64,000 nt of DNA from assembly GCF_048564905.1 (NCBI RefSeq), contig NC_133004.1:43134105-43198104 (forward strand). The letters are read 5' to 3'. This document shows, piece after piece, positions 37,180 to 48,414 of this stretch. The notes beneath the pieces were generated by a model. It did no database searches. It was not told the origin of the DNA and saw only the letters and a list, made by a program, of their open reading frames with translations. Position 1 is the first letter of the stretch; each line of letters opens with the position of its first letter. Made by a program: the position numbers and the translations under genes. This stretch comes from Vicugna pacos. Lineage: Eukaryota; Chordata; Mammalia; Artiodactyla; Camelidae.

Positions 37180-37285
37180 TCCCGCGAGCCAGAAACCTAC
37201 AGGTCATCTTTGATTCCTGCACTTCCTTCACCTTTCACCTCCAAGCTGTCAGCATGTCCATTTTATTCTCCTAAACACATCTAGG
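37180..37285 (+). repeat. LINE-2 fragment
   Basis: 'catctttgattcctgcacttccttcacctttcacctccaagctgtcagca' follows the L2 order 'catccttgactcctctctttctctcacaccccacatccaatccatcagca'. Confidence 0.55.
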
Positions 37286-37830
37286 AAAGCAGCGCAAATT
37301 AAAACAATACGTCGTTTCTTACCCAGGAGAGAGGCAAACATTTAAAAGTCCGATGAACATCAAGTGTTGACGAGGATGCTGAGAATACAGGCAATGAGAA
37401 AGCAGCAGGGAGGGCCAGCGTCTGGGGAAACTCTGGAAAGCATACGCGTAACCCACAACTGCAGTTCCAGACACACTCCAGAAACACTCCCACACACACT
37501 GTCTGTAACAACGTAAAATCAACGTGAAAGTACAACACAGCACAAGATAAACGTGACAGCAGTTAACAGAAAGAAACGGGGTCCATATAATAACACAGAT
37601 CATCTCACACACAAGCTGCAGGCCATCACACACAGTACGATGCCATTTTTATAATTTTTTTAAACAAACCAAAAAGTGATCCATGCATTGCTTATGGACA
37701 CCCGCACTTCCAAATCAAAGTAAGAAAACCACTCCAGAGGGCCCACGTCCAATTCCAAATGGTTGCCTTTGGGAAACACAGCAGGAAGGAAGGAAGGGGC
37801 ACAGGACCAGGAATTGCTGGACAAAAGCGG
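37286..37830 (+). repeat. Old LINE-1 3' end (L1M)
   Basis: 'aacatcaagtgttgacgaggatgctgagaatacaggcaa' through 'cacacacagtacgatgccatttttataattttt' and 'ggttgcctttgggaaac' follow the ORF2 C-terminus and 3' UTR of L1M elements. Diverged. Confidence 0.65.
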
Positions 37831-37839
37831 TTTCATCTT

Positions 37840-38285
37840 CATTCAGCATTACTAACAAGTATTTCCTGAAGGCCTATTCCACACGCTGTTCAGCAGTGGA
37901 TAGAAGCAAACGATACTCCTGCTTTCATAGAAGCTGCATTCTGAGAAGAGACAAACAGATGTTAACAGGTAAGGAGTGATAAGAGCCAAGGAGAAAAGTA
38001 AGACTTGGAAGAGGACGGCGGGGTGCTCTCTCAGACAGGTGGGTCGAGGAAGACCTTTGTGGTATGGAGATGTGTGAACAGAAACCTAAATGAAGGCAGC
38101 AAGCTGGACAAGCAGGTCTCTCAGAGGAAAGCACTGCGGGAAGAGCAGGCACAAAGGCACTGAGGCAGGAGCGTGCTTGGCAAGTTCAGGGACCGGCATG
38201 GAGACCAGCGTGGGGACAAGAGCTACAGGAAATGTCAGAGGCAGCAGGGGCGACAGTGGGGCAAGGACACCCCAAGGGAAGAACA
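37840..38285 (-). repeat. LINE-2 3' portion, antisense
   Basis: 'caagtatttcctgaaggcctattccacacgctgttc', 'gaagacctttgtggtatggagatgtgtgaacagaaacctaaatgaa' and 'gcacaaaggcactgaggcaggagcgtgcttggcaagttc' reproduce the reverse complement of the L2 3' region over about 440 bases. Confidence 0.8.
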
Positions 38286-38854
38286 TTTTTGTTTTTGAAG
38301 GGTTACCAAGAAAAAGAGTTTGTGGCAGAGACCATACGTGACCCACAGGGCTGAAATGTCCCCTTATCAGGCCCCCTTACAGAAAAAGCGTGCAGCCCCC
38401 AGATTAGAGAACAGGGACCTCCCGGCAGGGCCTGTGCTGCAGGCAGGGCTGAGTGAGAAGAGAGACGTGACCTCTGCAGACAATGACGGCAGCGGGGGAC
38501 ACCGGGCGGCCACGGCAAAAGGCGCGAACGGTGCCACCGAACCCTTGGGCTGAGCAACTGAATGACGCAGCCATGTGCTGGGAGGGAGACATTTATCTGA
38601 GACACTTTCAATCAGTTTTTTTTTTTTTTAAAGACCTGAAACAGTCTGACAGAACATTAACGACTACTCTATGAATTCTCAGTAACGGGGATGTTTCTTT
38701 CGCTGCTTTCTGTGCTTTTCCGTGTGATTTTACACAGATTTTTCATTCCTTGTCTTTCCCTTCATTTGTGCTCCCCGATCCACCGCGCCCTCTAACTCCC
38801 ACCTGAACCCCTCCCCACTGGTGTCCGGCCCCGTCCGCTCCTCCCCACGGGCAC

Positions 38855-39115
38855 TGCGTGTGATGGTTAAGAACATGGCCTCTGAAGCCACAACGCCTGG
38901 GTTCAAACCCCAGCTCCACCACTCACTAGCTGTGAAATTTCAACCAAGTCACTGAGCCTCCCTGCGCCCGTTTTTCCATTTTCATCTGTCAGTGGTGCTA
39001 ATGTTAATACGTAACAGGGTTACCGCAAAGAGTAAATAGGTTAAGATCCGAAAAGCAGGCGGGCCAGAACCCGACACAGAGAGCATTATGTAAATACCAG
39101 CTACAATTATTTAAA
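38855..39115 (+). repeat. MIR, nearly full length
   Basis: tRNA-like head ('gtggttaagaacatggcctctgaagcc ... tgggttcaaaccccagctcc'), then core ('ccaccactcactagctgtgaaatttcaaccaagtcactgagcctcc'), 'tttttccattttcatctgt' and the tail 'agcattatgtaaataccagctacaattatt'. About 260 bases, unusually complete for this ancient family. Confidence 0.93.
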
Positions 39116-39279
39116 CACAAATCAAATGCCGTGCCTGTTCCCGGTGTAAAACCCTTCCTCAGCTTCACGCACTTCAAATAAAGTGTGAATTCCTTACCTA
39201 CTGAAACCGCCTGGCGCACCCCATTCCCTCTCAGTTCAGACCACACAAAGATGCTTTCAACCCTCTAGAGACTCAGCTT

Positions 39280-39612
39280 CCCAAGCCCGTGCCCCCCACC
39301 TCCGCCTGCTCCCCCTTCAGGCCACACCTGGAAGAGTCTTTCCCCCAGAGGCTTGCCCAGCTACAGGCTCTCCCACCAGAGCCCCCACCCACCCACCCTC
39401 TCCCCGCAACCGCAAACCCGTGTGGACTTCCTTTCAGCATCATTTGCAATTACTTTATACATCTGTTTACATTTTTTGTCAGTCTCTCATCTAAACAAAA
39501 GCTCCAGGAACGCAGGAAATTCATCTGCTTTATTCACATGTTCACCCTCGTTTCAAGTACAGAACTCAGCGTTTGGTAGGGACACTATCAATATTTGTTG
39601 AATAAATAGATG
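39280..39612 (+). repeat. LINE-2 3' end
   Basis: 'ggccacacctggaagagtctttcccccagaggct' and the end 'aaaagctccaggaacgcaggaaattcatctgctttattcac ... tatcaatatttgttgaataaat' match the L2 terminus including its short terminal repeat. Confidence 0.8.
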
Positions 39613-39789
39613 CTCCAGAAAAGAATACGCTCTAAGCATACTCTAAAAGCATCTATGATGTCACTTTTTAAACATTCAAAAGAAAGTGGTCAATCGCCTA
39701 CGCACAGACTGAAAAAACTGGTGATGCAGTGTGTTGTATCGTAACTTTCTACATGTTATGACTTTAATATATAAAGAACCTCAAGAAAT

Positions 39790-39855
39790 CCAATCACTAT
39801 ACTGTACACCTGAAACTAATATAACATTGTACATCAACTATACTTCTATTTTTAA
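39790..39855 (+). repeat. LINE-1 3' tail
   Basis: 'cactatactgtacacctgaaactaatataacattgtacatcaactatacttc' is the end of an artiodactyl-type L1, diverged. The upstream limit is unclear. Confidence 0.65.
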
Positions 39856-40059
39856 AATTCCCTCAAAAAGGGTGTCTTCTTACCAGCATACTATTTTTCT
39901 TTGAAACTGTTTTCCAGCTTGAGAAAGTTTTTCAGAATTTCAAAAAAATAAAAAGGCATATAAGCAAAGTTTCCTTGGCACCTACATTCCCCGTCTGCTC
40001 AGTTCCCATCAAGCTCCCCGACCAGGTAACCATTGTTACTAGCTCTTTGTTTAGCCTTC

Positions 40060-40400
40060 CCGAGAATTTTCATGGGTGTGCAAGCACTTCCTTTTTTTCT
40101 TAACAGAAATGGTAACAAACAATACACATTTTCCTATGCTTTGCTTTTGTAACTTAGTCAAATCTTTTGGAAACCTTTGCCTATCAACTCATCAGGGGCC
40201 TCCTCATTCCTTTCAACAGCGGCACAAGTCCAGTCACCATCGGGTATATAACCTGCAGTGAACACTCTAGCTATGCTCCATCCTTCACTCTCACAAACAA
40301 GGCACTGAATCATCTTGTACCTATGGCTTCTTGTAGGTAACAGTATACCTACAGGTTAAATTTCTAGAACTGGTATTGCTGCATCCAAGGAGGCACACAC
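40060..40400 (-). repeat. Possible old LINE-1 3' region, antisense
   Basis: 'gggtatataacctgcagtgaacactctagc' and 'acctacaggttaaatttctagaactggtattgctgc' resemble the antisense L1ME 3' region (aggataaattcctagaagtggaattgctggg). Confidence 0.5.
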
Positions 40401-42235
40401 TTGGGATTTTAAACGCTGTTCCCTAGTGTACCTGTATCTGTCGGGGTCCATCCAGAGAAACAGAAGTTCCTCTGAGGAGCCGAAATAGAGGGAATTTAAA
40501 ACAAGGAATTGGTTACACGTGTGATGGAAAAGCCGAGAAGTCTACAGGAAATGGTAAGACAAGGCAGAGGAACAAGCTAGCACCACCTCTAAGTGGAGGG
40601 TCAAAGGGAGAGGGGATTTCCTAGGCTCAGGGCTCAGTCAACGAATGGAAGCTGGATCCAAAAAGAGACCAACTGCCCGGCACACCGTCAGAGGCAGAGA
40701 GAGGACAGGCTGGTTTCTCCCTCCCTCCTGCCATCCAACCACCCACAGCAGCTCCCCCTGGCCAGGCCCAGCCCCAAGCCGCCTGACCCCAGACTCTGGG
40801 AAACGCTGCCTGCAGGGTGAGTCCCTCTGCAGGGGAAGGACAAGCCATGGATCTCAGCCAACAAAACACAGGCTGGTGCTGCCTCCTTAAGAGCGGTAAC
40901 TAATTTACACACCGATCGCCAACAGATGGTTTCAAACGCGGGGGTTATTGCTTGCCTGACAGGTGAAATCTGGGCTCGCAAACTGGTCTTAATTTGCATT
41001 AGTTTTACTGAGTGAGGAGGGGTATCTCACGTGAAGCACAGACTTCACTCTCTCGTCCACAGTGATTGGGGGAAGCAAGGAGGGGAATGGGGGGGGCGGT
41101 GAGGCAGGGGGAACCAGCAAAGTTATTCACCTCATCTGCCACAGATGGTCCATTCCGGAAGTTCAATCAGACAGACTGAGCATTAAGAGGGTGGCAATGA
41201 GCCAAACTAGCCAGGCACCCTCCAAGTAGAGGCATATCTCAAGAACTGGTCTAGAAAAACTCAAAGGCAACAAGGCCCCAAAGGAATTAAAAATACCTTA
41301 GCTACACTCTGCACACATTATAAATAACAATGTGTTCTTGTAATCTAGTGCCCCCAACGTGTTCCTCCTCAGAACTGCCTTCCAACCATTCACACCACCA
41401 TCCTCTCTCCGTATCTTGCATTTAGAGGACCAATCATACTACCCTGGACAAAAACTTAAATTATCAAAACAGCAGACAGGAATCATTTTTAAAGTCTTCT
41501 TTTAAAGTCTTCTTTAAAAAAAATGACCAACACATTAGCAAAAAAGATCTTTTGAATCCTGTTGTCCCTGGTGTAACTACTGTTTGGACAGATTATTTAC
41601 CCTATTTTGCAAACAAACTGAAACTGACCTCCCCATATACAATTCAAAGTTCTGTAACATACTCTAAAAATACACCCAAAAAGTCAAGTTTTGCAAATGA
41701 CTGGCAACTCATACTAGCCTCTTTGAAAGGGCTGAACTTTATTTTTAAAAACATGAATTTTAAAGCAAAGCATTTTTTTAGAAATCTAAATGATGGTAAA
41801 AGCTAATGAACTGTAAAGAGGTACGTTAACCTCAAAACCTCAATCAAGAGTTAAATATAAGCACACCAGATTTATATAATAATCATAAAGACTCTTAATT
41901 CAAAACTCTAAGACTTCCACTTATTCAAAACATACTTAGTTTAAGAATGTCAAACATTTGTAAGTGTCTTCCATCAGGCAAGGAAGAAAGATTTTAATAA
42001 ACCCTACCAATAAAGGCTAACGTTGCAGGGGCATTAGAGACAATCAATAAACATGTGTTCATCGTTCACTGTTCCCGTGAATCAGATGACACATACATTA
42101 AAAACAATCATACCCTTTTTCCCACTGCAGGGCAAATTTTTAAATTTTTTTTTCAAACTTGAAAGTAATATACATCATTCCAGAAACTTGGAAAATATAA
42201 AAACTGAGAAAATAAAACAGCCACAATATCAGTTT
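40401..42235. other. Unassigned intronic DNA
   Basis: 'tcggggtccatccagagaaacagaagttcc' at about 40440 begins a stretch that looks like a common old interspersed repeat of unknown name. The rest is AT-rich and unassigned. No gene. Confidence 0.4.
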
Positions 42236-42239
42236 TTAC

Positions 42240-42420
42240 ATTGTTTAGACCATAATGTATAAAACTGCTTATTTTTAATGGCTGTAAAATATTTCATCCA
42301 ATAAGCTTCCCATAATTTACCTCACCAGTCTTCTGTTAGGCACTGCAGTTTCCAATTCCCTACTATTATAAATAGCGTACTACACATCTCTGAGCATATT
42401 TTTTGGAAATCTCAAGCCTG
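42240..42420 (-). repeat. Possible old LINE-1 3' region, antisense
   Basis: 'tggctgtaaaatatttcatccaataagcttcccataatttacctcaccagtcttctgttaggcac' followed by 'tttccaattccctactattataaatag' parallels the antisense L1ME pattern (ataatttatttaaccagtcccctattgatggacatttaggttgtttcc). Confidence 0.55.
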
Positions 42421-43679
42421 TATTCCCAGCAGAGCTATTAACAGCCCAAAGAAAGTCTTGAGGCTGTAATACTATCCTTTGTTCTCGTACTTGAGATCTA
42501 TATTGGCTTCCTTTTTTCATCTTTATACCTGCTTTTACCTTCAGGTTTTCTACATTTCTTAATTCACAGAGTCCGAGAAACATCTTGCAAATGAAATCGC
42601 CAAGCCAGCCGGCTTCCGCCACCCCCCGCCCCGACTCTAATGTCAAACATTTAAATGTTACAGTTATTTGTCTTCATTTTCTAAGGAGGAGACAGGGCTC
42701 TGCCTGTGCATTACCCCAACTGTGACAGGCAAGAAGCCCGCTATCTACTGAGAAGCCGTCACTTAGGCTCTTCGGACAGCAGCCTGGCTGTAGGAGGGTG
42801 TGCACCTGGGCTCCTTCTTCCCGCAGAACTTTCCATCACAAACAACATACCCACTCGGTGCCACAGTGCCACCCCTAGCTTCAGCTGCGACAACTGAACT
42901 CGACAAAATGCCAGGACTTGGGCCAACTTCCCACCAACACAGCCGCGCCGCTTCAACATTTCCCCGGGAGCAGCGCTTCAGTTCCGAAGGCACCTTGATT
43001 AACCACTTCATCCTGAAGCGTTCGATATCGCTCATTCTTACAGGCAGCTGCTCCAGCAGCCTGTAATTAAGACTTTTTTCCCCCAAAACACTCCCTTATT
43101 ACAAGGGGTTCTGACGAGTCTGTCTGTCAGCATAAAGGAGATCTTTAGCAAACGCAGAGAGATCCTTAACTTCGGGTGTTCCTGTAAAATAGGGGCATTA
43201 ACCCTTTGCTTCCCAAGCTAACGACACACTCCATCTACAGACACTATACAGACACGCTATTCGGTTTTAAAGGCGTAACTCGCAGCATGACACAACATTA
43301 ATTTGTATTCCACTAAGTAATTTACAACAAATGCGAGTCTTCCAGCAAGAGGTAAGTGACAGCCTGGTTTTCTGGTCTCACCTCTGTGCGGGCTGCAGCT
43401 CCTGACTCCAACCCTCGGGTCCTCTGACTTTTTTTTGGCTTACTTCATAACATTTTCTTACTTCACAAAATGCATGTGCTCTAGCTGCCCCCTCCTCACT
43501 TAACCAAGCCCACTGACCACTTCTGACATAAACCCAAGAAAACTGTCACGATTTTCAACCCTCTCCCCTCCAGCCGCCCTCCCTGAACCCGGAGGATCCC
43601 CAATTCGAAACTTTCCCCTCCCCAATTCCCGAGGATTCCCTCCTCCATCTGAGAAAAGACGCTGAGAGGGTCACCACAG
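42421..43679. other. CYTH3 intron proximal to the promoter, unassigned
   Basis: No repeat family recognised over about 1.2 kb immediately downstream of the CpG island. Low repeat content next to a promoter is common and may reflect regulatory constraint; nothing specific can be named. Confidence 0.5.
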
Positions 43680-44065
43680 GCGGCTGGGCTCCGGAGGGCG
43701 TGGACGCCCTTGGCGACAAGAGGGGGGAAGGTCGCCCCCAAGGTCCCCCGCCCGGGGGGAGCGACCCCCGAGCCCCGGCCCGAGCCTCCTGGCGACCCCG
43801 ACGGGCAGGCGGCCCCGGACTCGTCCCGGACCCTCGCTCGGGCTCCGCGACGACCCCGCCGGCCCCCGCCTCGGGGCCCCCGGACCCCCGCCTCGGGCCC
43901 CGGGCCCGGCGCGCCGCGGGCCTCGGCGGTCGCCAGCCGGCAGCGCCGCTTCCCAGACCCGGTCTCCTTAGGAGGACCCCGACCCCAGGCCCGCGACCCC
44001 CGCTCCCGGCCGGCGCGTCCGCGACCCCCGCCCCAGGCCGGCAGCCGGGCCGGCCACACCTCCGA

Positions 44066-44073
44066 CACTCACC
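44066..44073 (-). promoter_or_regulatory. CYTH3: Splice donor of CYTH3 exon 1
   Basis: The minus-strand sequence G|GTGAGTG is a near-perfect 5' splice site directly after the glycine-rich coding stretch. It leaves the reading frame in phase 1, as needed to complete a Val codon in exon 2. It fixes the 3' edge of the exon at 44073 and the start of intron 1 at 44072. Confidence 0.85.
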
Positions 44074-44112
44074 GCTGCCGCCCTCGCCGCCGCCGCCGCC
44101 GTCTTCGTCCAT
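44073..44112 (-). CDS. CYTH3: First coding exon of cytohesin-3 (CYTH3), partial gene
   Basis: Seen: on the minus strand an ATG at 44112-44110 lies in a strong Kozak context (A at -3, G at +4). It opens 40 coding bases, MDEDGGGGGEGGS plus one base of a split codon, ending at a consensus donor (G|GTGAGTG). The exon sits inside a CpG island. Known, from memory: human CYTH3 begins MDEDGGGEGGGVPEDLS, and a phase-1 split G|TN would supply the following Val. CYTH1 and CYTH2 begin differently (MEEDDSYVP, MEDGVYEP). Cytohesin-3 is an Arf GEF with a coiled coil, a Sec7 domain that loads GTP on Arf proteins, and a PH domain that binds PIP3 at the plasma membrane; none of these is encoded by this exon. 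The frame stays open upstream and also reads on into the intron, but only the exon is credible. Exon 2 lies outside the window. The poly-Gly run is a GGC repeat and differs in length from my recollection of human. Confidence 0.85.
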
Positions 44113-44480
44113 CTTGAGGCCGCTCCCGCTGCCGGCGAGCCCGGGGCCGGCCGGCGAGGGGCCGCGGGTGCGGAGCGCACAGGCGGCCGGGCGGCTCCAG
44201 CAGCGCGCGGGCCGGGTCGCGGCCCGGGCCTCCTCCCGCCGGGCGGGGCGCTCGCCGCTCCGCGCCGCCGTCACGTGGCGCGCAGGCCCCGCCCCCGGCC
44301 TCGGTGGGCGGGGCCCGAGGCCGCGCGGCCCCGCCCGCGGGAACCCGCCCGGACCCCACGGGAACGCGCGCGGCCCCGCCCGGAGCCCCGCGCGGCTGAG
44401 ACGGGCCCCTCGCGGCAAGCGTCGCGGGCACCCTCGACCCCGCCCTCGCCTCGGAGCAGCCTCCGGACACACGTGGGGTC
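44113..44480 (-). promoter_or_regulatory. CYTH3: CpG-island promoter and 5' UTR of CYTH3
   Basis: Upstream of the start codon on the minus strand the DNA is extremely GC- and CpG-rich with no TATA box, typical of a broad housekeeping promoter. Visible motifs include GC boxes (SP/KLF type) around 44239-44249, 44285-44297 and 44303-44315, and two CACGTG E-boxes (44272-44277 and 44470-44475). The first lies in TCACGTGG, a good USF/MYC/TFE-type context. The transcription start cannot be placed from sequence; the GC-box cluster suggests roughly 44.2-44.35 kb. CpG density falls off sharply beyond about 44480. Confidence 0.75.
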
Positions 44481-44539
44481 TGGGGCACGGGAATGCCCAC
44501 TCTACAAAGCCCCGTGACGAGGGGTCCTCCTCGCACGAG

Positions 44540-46015
44540 CACTAGGAGAAAAGATCAAGAAACCTGTTTAAAAGTCAAGCCTTCCCGCTTCCGCCCGAGA
44601 ATTTTCAGAGTAGTTCCAGCCTTTCAGCTTTCTGTTGTATAATGGAGGCTCTCCTTTCCTGGCGATGAGTACACTTTAAAATTCACGAATTGTAAAGCTT
44701 GTAAATAAACGTTATCCTGAGGTTGGAACCGAGTCCCAGCCGGCACACCTGGGGCCCACCTCCGAGGGCTTTGTGGGGGTTGGCCAGTCTGGCCTCAGAT
44801 GCTCTGGCAGTTCCGCTCCAGTCTCCCTTGGCGAGCTGCCAGCTGCCCTGGATTTATGGTGCAGAAGGAGCTCTGAATTCAATTTCCCGTGGGCACAGTC
44901 AGGGTCCTAAGCACATGCCTCCTGGGCCTCAGCTTGCCCCTGCTCCAGATTTTCTGTGGATCTCCAGTCCCACTCCACATCTTGCTTCCAGAAACTCTTC
45001 TTGAACCATTGAATGTGGCCCCTCCCAAGCCTTTCTGTCCAATTTACTTGAGCTAAATTGTATTAAAGGAAAGGAAACATTGTAATGAAGGAGATAGTTC
45101 ATCCCTAATATAATTTTCCAGCAACTGTTTTATATTTACAAATGGCCCATTGAGTTGAAGGAATCTTCTGCTGTCATTTATCAAAATGGACAGTTTTCAC
45201 TTTTTTGTTCCAGGTTGTGGGATGATTCCGGAGAGTTCAATCTGCTAGTGAGCTCAAGAGTTAAATATCCAACATTCTGGTGTTTCTCAAGCCACCCGGC
45301 ACACTTCTGGGGGCAGATAAGATGTTTGGCAGCTTCCGTGACAACTACCCAACAGAAAAGGGGCCTGGGCATCAGGAGACATGGGTCGGCGTCCCAGCCC
45401 ACAGACCTGGCTTCCTGATCTTGTTCCTGTCAGCTTGGTTATCTGGGCGATAACAGCATAGTTACCAAGAAAAATGACAGCGTACTTTGAACTTGATAAT
45501 GTGACATGTGGAGCTTTGAACTCAACAATACTATCAGTTTTAAATTGCTTTAAAATGTCAACTCCCAATTCTTTGGATTTCTTAGAGTGTGATCCTTAGG
45601 TGCTTCTCTCTCCAAGTTTGGGTCTGAAAATTTCTTCTCTGGTATCCACCTAAGCTAACTTCCATCAGAATCAGGCATAGCCCAGTTATTTGTAAGCAGA
45701 GAATTATCATCCCCACAGCTTAGCCTAGGCCTCCATTTCAAGAAAGCCTGCAAAAAGTATTGGGGGAATAAAGGCTTAGGGTATGAGCCTTTATTTTTGC
45801 ACATGAATGGGGAAAGTGGAAGACTTAAAAACCTATGCAAAGGAAATAATACCTAATTGAAAAACTAGATTTTTTGGAAAAGAGCTTCTTTTCAGGATCT
45901 CTTCAATCCCACCAAGATAGTAGTTACCTAATCTGCTTACATGCAGATTGCCCCTACATAGGAATATTAAGTATCCTTGTTATCCATTAAGATAGGCACC
46001 CTCTTACCACTCAAC
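44540..46015. other. Unassigned sequence upstream of CYTH3
   Basis: No coding exon or clear repeat in about 1.5 kb outside the CpG island. Small frames only. Confidence 0.5.
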
Positions 46016-46455
46016 CATAAACAGGAATGAAATAATGTCATTGGCAGCCACATGGATGGACCTAGAGATGATCATACTAAATGAAGTGGGTCAGCCAGAG
46101 AAAGATATGATATCACTTATATGTGGAATCTTAAAAAATGACACAAACGAACTTATTTACAAAACAGAAAGAGACTCACAGACACAGACAAACTTATGGC
46201 TGGTAACCAGAAAGAGAAGCAGGGAGGCAGGGATAAACTGGGAGTTTGGGACTGGCGGATACAAACTACTATATACAGAACAGATAAACAAGGTCCTACT
46301 GTAGAGCACAGGGAACTACATTCAATGGCTTGCAGAAACCTGTAATGAAAGAGTATGAAAATAATGTATATATACATATATAAAACATTCACTATGCTGT
46401 ATGCCAGAAACTAACGTAACACTGTAAATCAGCTATACTTCAGTCTTTTTTACAT
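46016..46455 (+). repeat. 5'-truncated cetartiodactyl LINE-1 3' end
   Basis: 'aatgaaataatgtcattggcagccacatggatggacctagagatgatcat', 'tgatatcacttatatgtggaatct' and the end 'aaactaacgtaacactgtaaatcagctatacttcag'. Same family as the copies at 1920 and 53757. Confidence 0.9.
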
Positions 46456-46639
46456 GGGAGAAAGAAAAAACATTTTAGAAAAATGGGCACTCACTTTATG
46501 TCCAGTTTATATGTATGTTACTCAGATATTGAAAGCTTTATAAGTAAACCTGTAAGAAAAATAATTCATGGAGCAGATATCACTCCAAGATAACAAGTAT
46601 TAAACCCAAAACCTTGTTGCAATCATTCTGTCAGACAAT

Positions 46640-46795
46640 ACATATTTAGGCACCTGCTGGGGTTCAAGCACTGTCCCAGGTGCTGGGAATACAAAGATGA
46701 AAAAGATAGATTCAGTTCCTGTCCTCAAGGGACTTGTGGCCTAGAAGGAGTACAGCCATTAAGCAAATAATTACACAAATAATTATTGAATTGAA
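46640..46795 (-). repeat. LINE-2 3' end, antisense
   Basis: 'atatttaggcacctgctggggttcaagcactgtcccaggtgctgggaatacaaagatg ... tcctgtcctcaagggacttgtggcctagaagg' is the reverse complement of the L2 terminus. Confidence 0.8.
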
Positions 46796-48410
46796 ATGTT
46801 GACGTCCCACCCTCTTTACAGACTTTCTCACAGTGTTTGCTGTTTCCTGTTGCATTGGGTTTGCAGCCTTGAAACTCCTTCAGACCAAGGCTGTAGGCTG
46901 TATTTACTGTGCCTGTAACCCACTGCAGGGCCTGGCCATATCAAAGGACAGGAGAAGGCAACAGATCTGGTATCGCTGTTCAGTGAACAGGACAATGAAA
47001 AATAGAAGACATCTTGAAAACATGTTGAAACTCATTAATCAGCCCTTTGACCATTGCAGAAATGGTATAAGAAATCAAGACTATGCACATTCCAGAAAGG
47101 TCAGAGGACATCTCCTTTGTACATTCATCTCCTTCTCCAAGTGAAAGTCTGTGAAATTGGACAGACGTGTCCTTGCCCAGCACTAAGGTCACAATAGCCA
47201 AAACCCTGCCAAGGCCAGTTTTGCCTCTGCCCAGCCTGAAAGAGGCTGCCCACGCCGCCTGCACAGAGCAGTTCCCGGCTCCTCTGATACTAGTCAAGAA
47301 ATGCAGAGACAGCGGTGATGGTCAGCAGATGGAAAACCTCAATTAATCCATTACATCTGCTCGGGGGTCTGGTCCGGCCTGGCGAAGGCACACACAGGGT
47401 CCAGCTTGCTGCCGGCTCAGTCAGGAAAGGAAAGCAGTCTTTTCCGAAATCTAATTTCATGGAGAACGAAAACATCTCATTGAAATAGAGATGATCTTGT
47501 GCAGGCTAGCATTCTCCACTCTGCCCAGGCAGACAACAGGGGTCCAAGTGTCAAGTCACATCCACATTAAATTTTCAAAAGCCCAGACATCATGTCCTTC
47601 ACAGCGTCTCGTCTCCCTTTCCCGTTGTTCAGTGCAGTCCACCTTGGTCTTGTTCACTCCCGCTGGAATCCACGCAATTGACATCACTTCTCTGGCCTCA
47701 CGTTTACCAAGGGCAGCTTAATTCCTTTTAGATTGATTAGTCCCTTGCATTTTTGAAAGAACAAAGGCGGTCAAGTTTCTCATTAGTGGTAAACTGGGAA
47801 AAAATAACTTGGCCGTCATTTTGAGCTATTTGTCTCTGGAAGAAAGGCATTATGAATACCCACTCAAAACAGCATGGATATTAAGAGTTATCAGATGCAA
47901 GATGTCTTCTGTAGTAATAAAAAGTGGTGTTATTTTTATCTCGTTCTTCATTTTTATAGTACGTCCCTGACCTACTAAAAACAAAAACAAAAAAAATTTT
48001 TTTAATTTAAAAAAGTCCCTTTCAGAAGTTGGTCAGAGTCTGCTGTGTGCAGCTTAAAGTCATCAGGGAAATCCATCCTGGGGTGCAGAATGGACTATTG
48101 GACAGGCAATTAAAAATAAAAAAAGTGAAAATGATGAACATCAGGACATAGAACAGCTGTCTGTGATCATGGTCCTCTGAATAGAAACTGTGCTCTCAGC
48201 CAGCAACCAAGTGAGAGAACAACACTCACCACAGGCTCTTGTGTGACCCAGGGAGCCTAACTGTGCCCGAGCAGATATGAGCCTGCAATTTGACTTGTAG
48301 GATGGTGAAAACCAGCCTTGAGTCCTGGTCATTTGCTGACTTTCCGAAGATGCCACATAATGTCCAGTAAGGTCATGACGTCCCAGCCATGATGCATCAC
48401 GGCGCACCAC
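46796..48410. other. Unassigned intergenic DNA
   Basis: Frames at 46833-47144 (plus) and 46980-47297 (minus) overlap without a domain. No repeat or gene assigned. Confidence 0.45.
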
Positions 48411-48414
48411 CTCT

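Larger units (their letters stand above)
1..44072 (-). other. CYTH3: CYTH3 intron 1 (5' part, continues beyond window)
   Basis: All sequence downstream of the exon-1 donor on the minus strand. No frame on the minus strand resembles the expected exon 2 (a coiled-coil segment beginning PEDLSLEEREEL in human, from memory), so the intron must exceed 44 kb. A very long first intron fits what I recall of human CYTH3. The intron is mostly interspersed repeats with several kilobase-scale stretches of unassigned sequence that could hold enhancers. Confidence 0.75.
43680..44480. other. CpG island spanning CYTH3 promoter, exon 1 and start of intron 1
   Basis: About 800 bases of dense CpG and GC, unlike the AT-rich flanks. 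The half from 43680 to 44065 lies within the first intron, the rest covers exon 1 and the promoter. It produces several long GC-rich open frames on both strands that have no codon structure or known similarity and should not be annotated as proteins. Confidence 0.9.

Noticed and set aside
40436-40900. Old LTR-like or other interspersed repeat
   Set aside because: The opening 'ccagagaaacagaa' phrase is common in mammalian repeats, but the rest does not follow any family I can name, so no element was called.
43555-44472. 305-codon minus-strand frame as a single-exon protein
   Set aside because: It contains the true CYTH3 exon 1 but reads through a consensus splice donor into intron sequence. 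Only the 40-base exon is supported.
43700-44545. 281-codon plus-strand frame in the CpG island
   Set aside because: Pro/Arg/Gly-rich text produced by GC-rich DNA antisense to the CYTH3 promoter. No domain, no conservation evidence.
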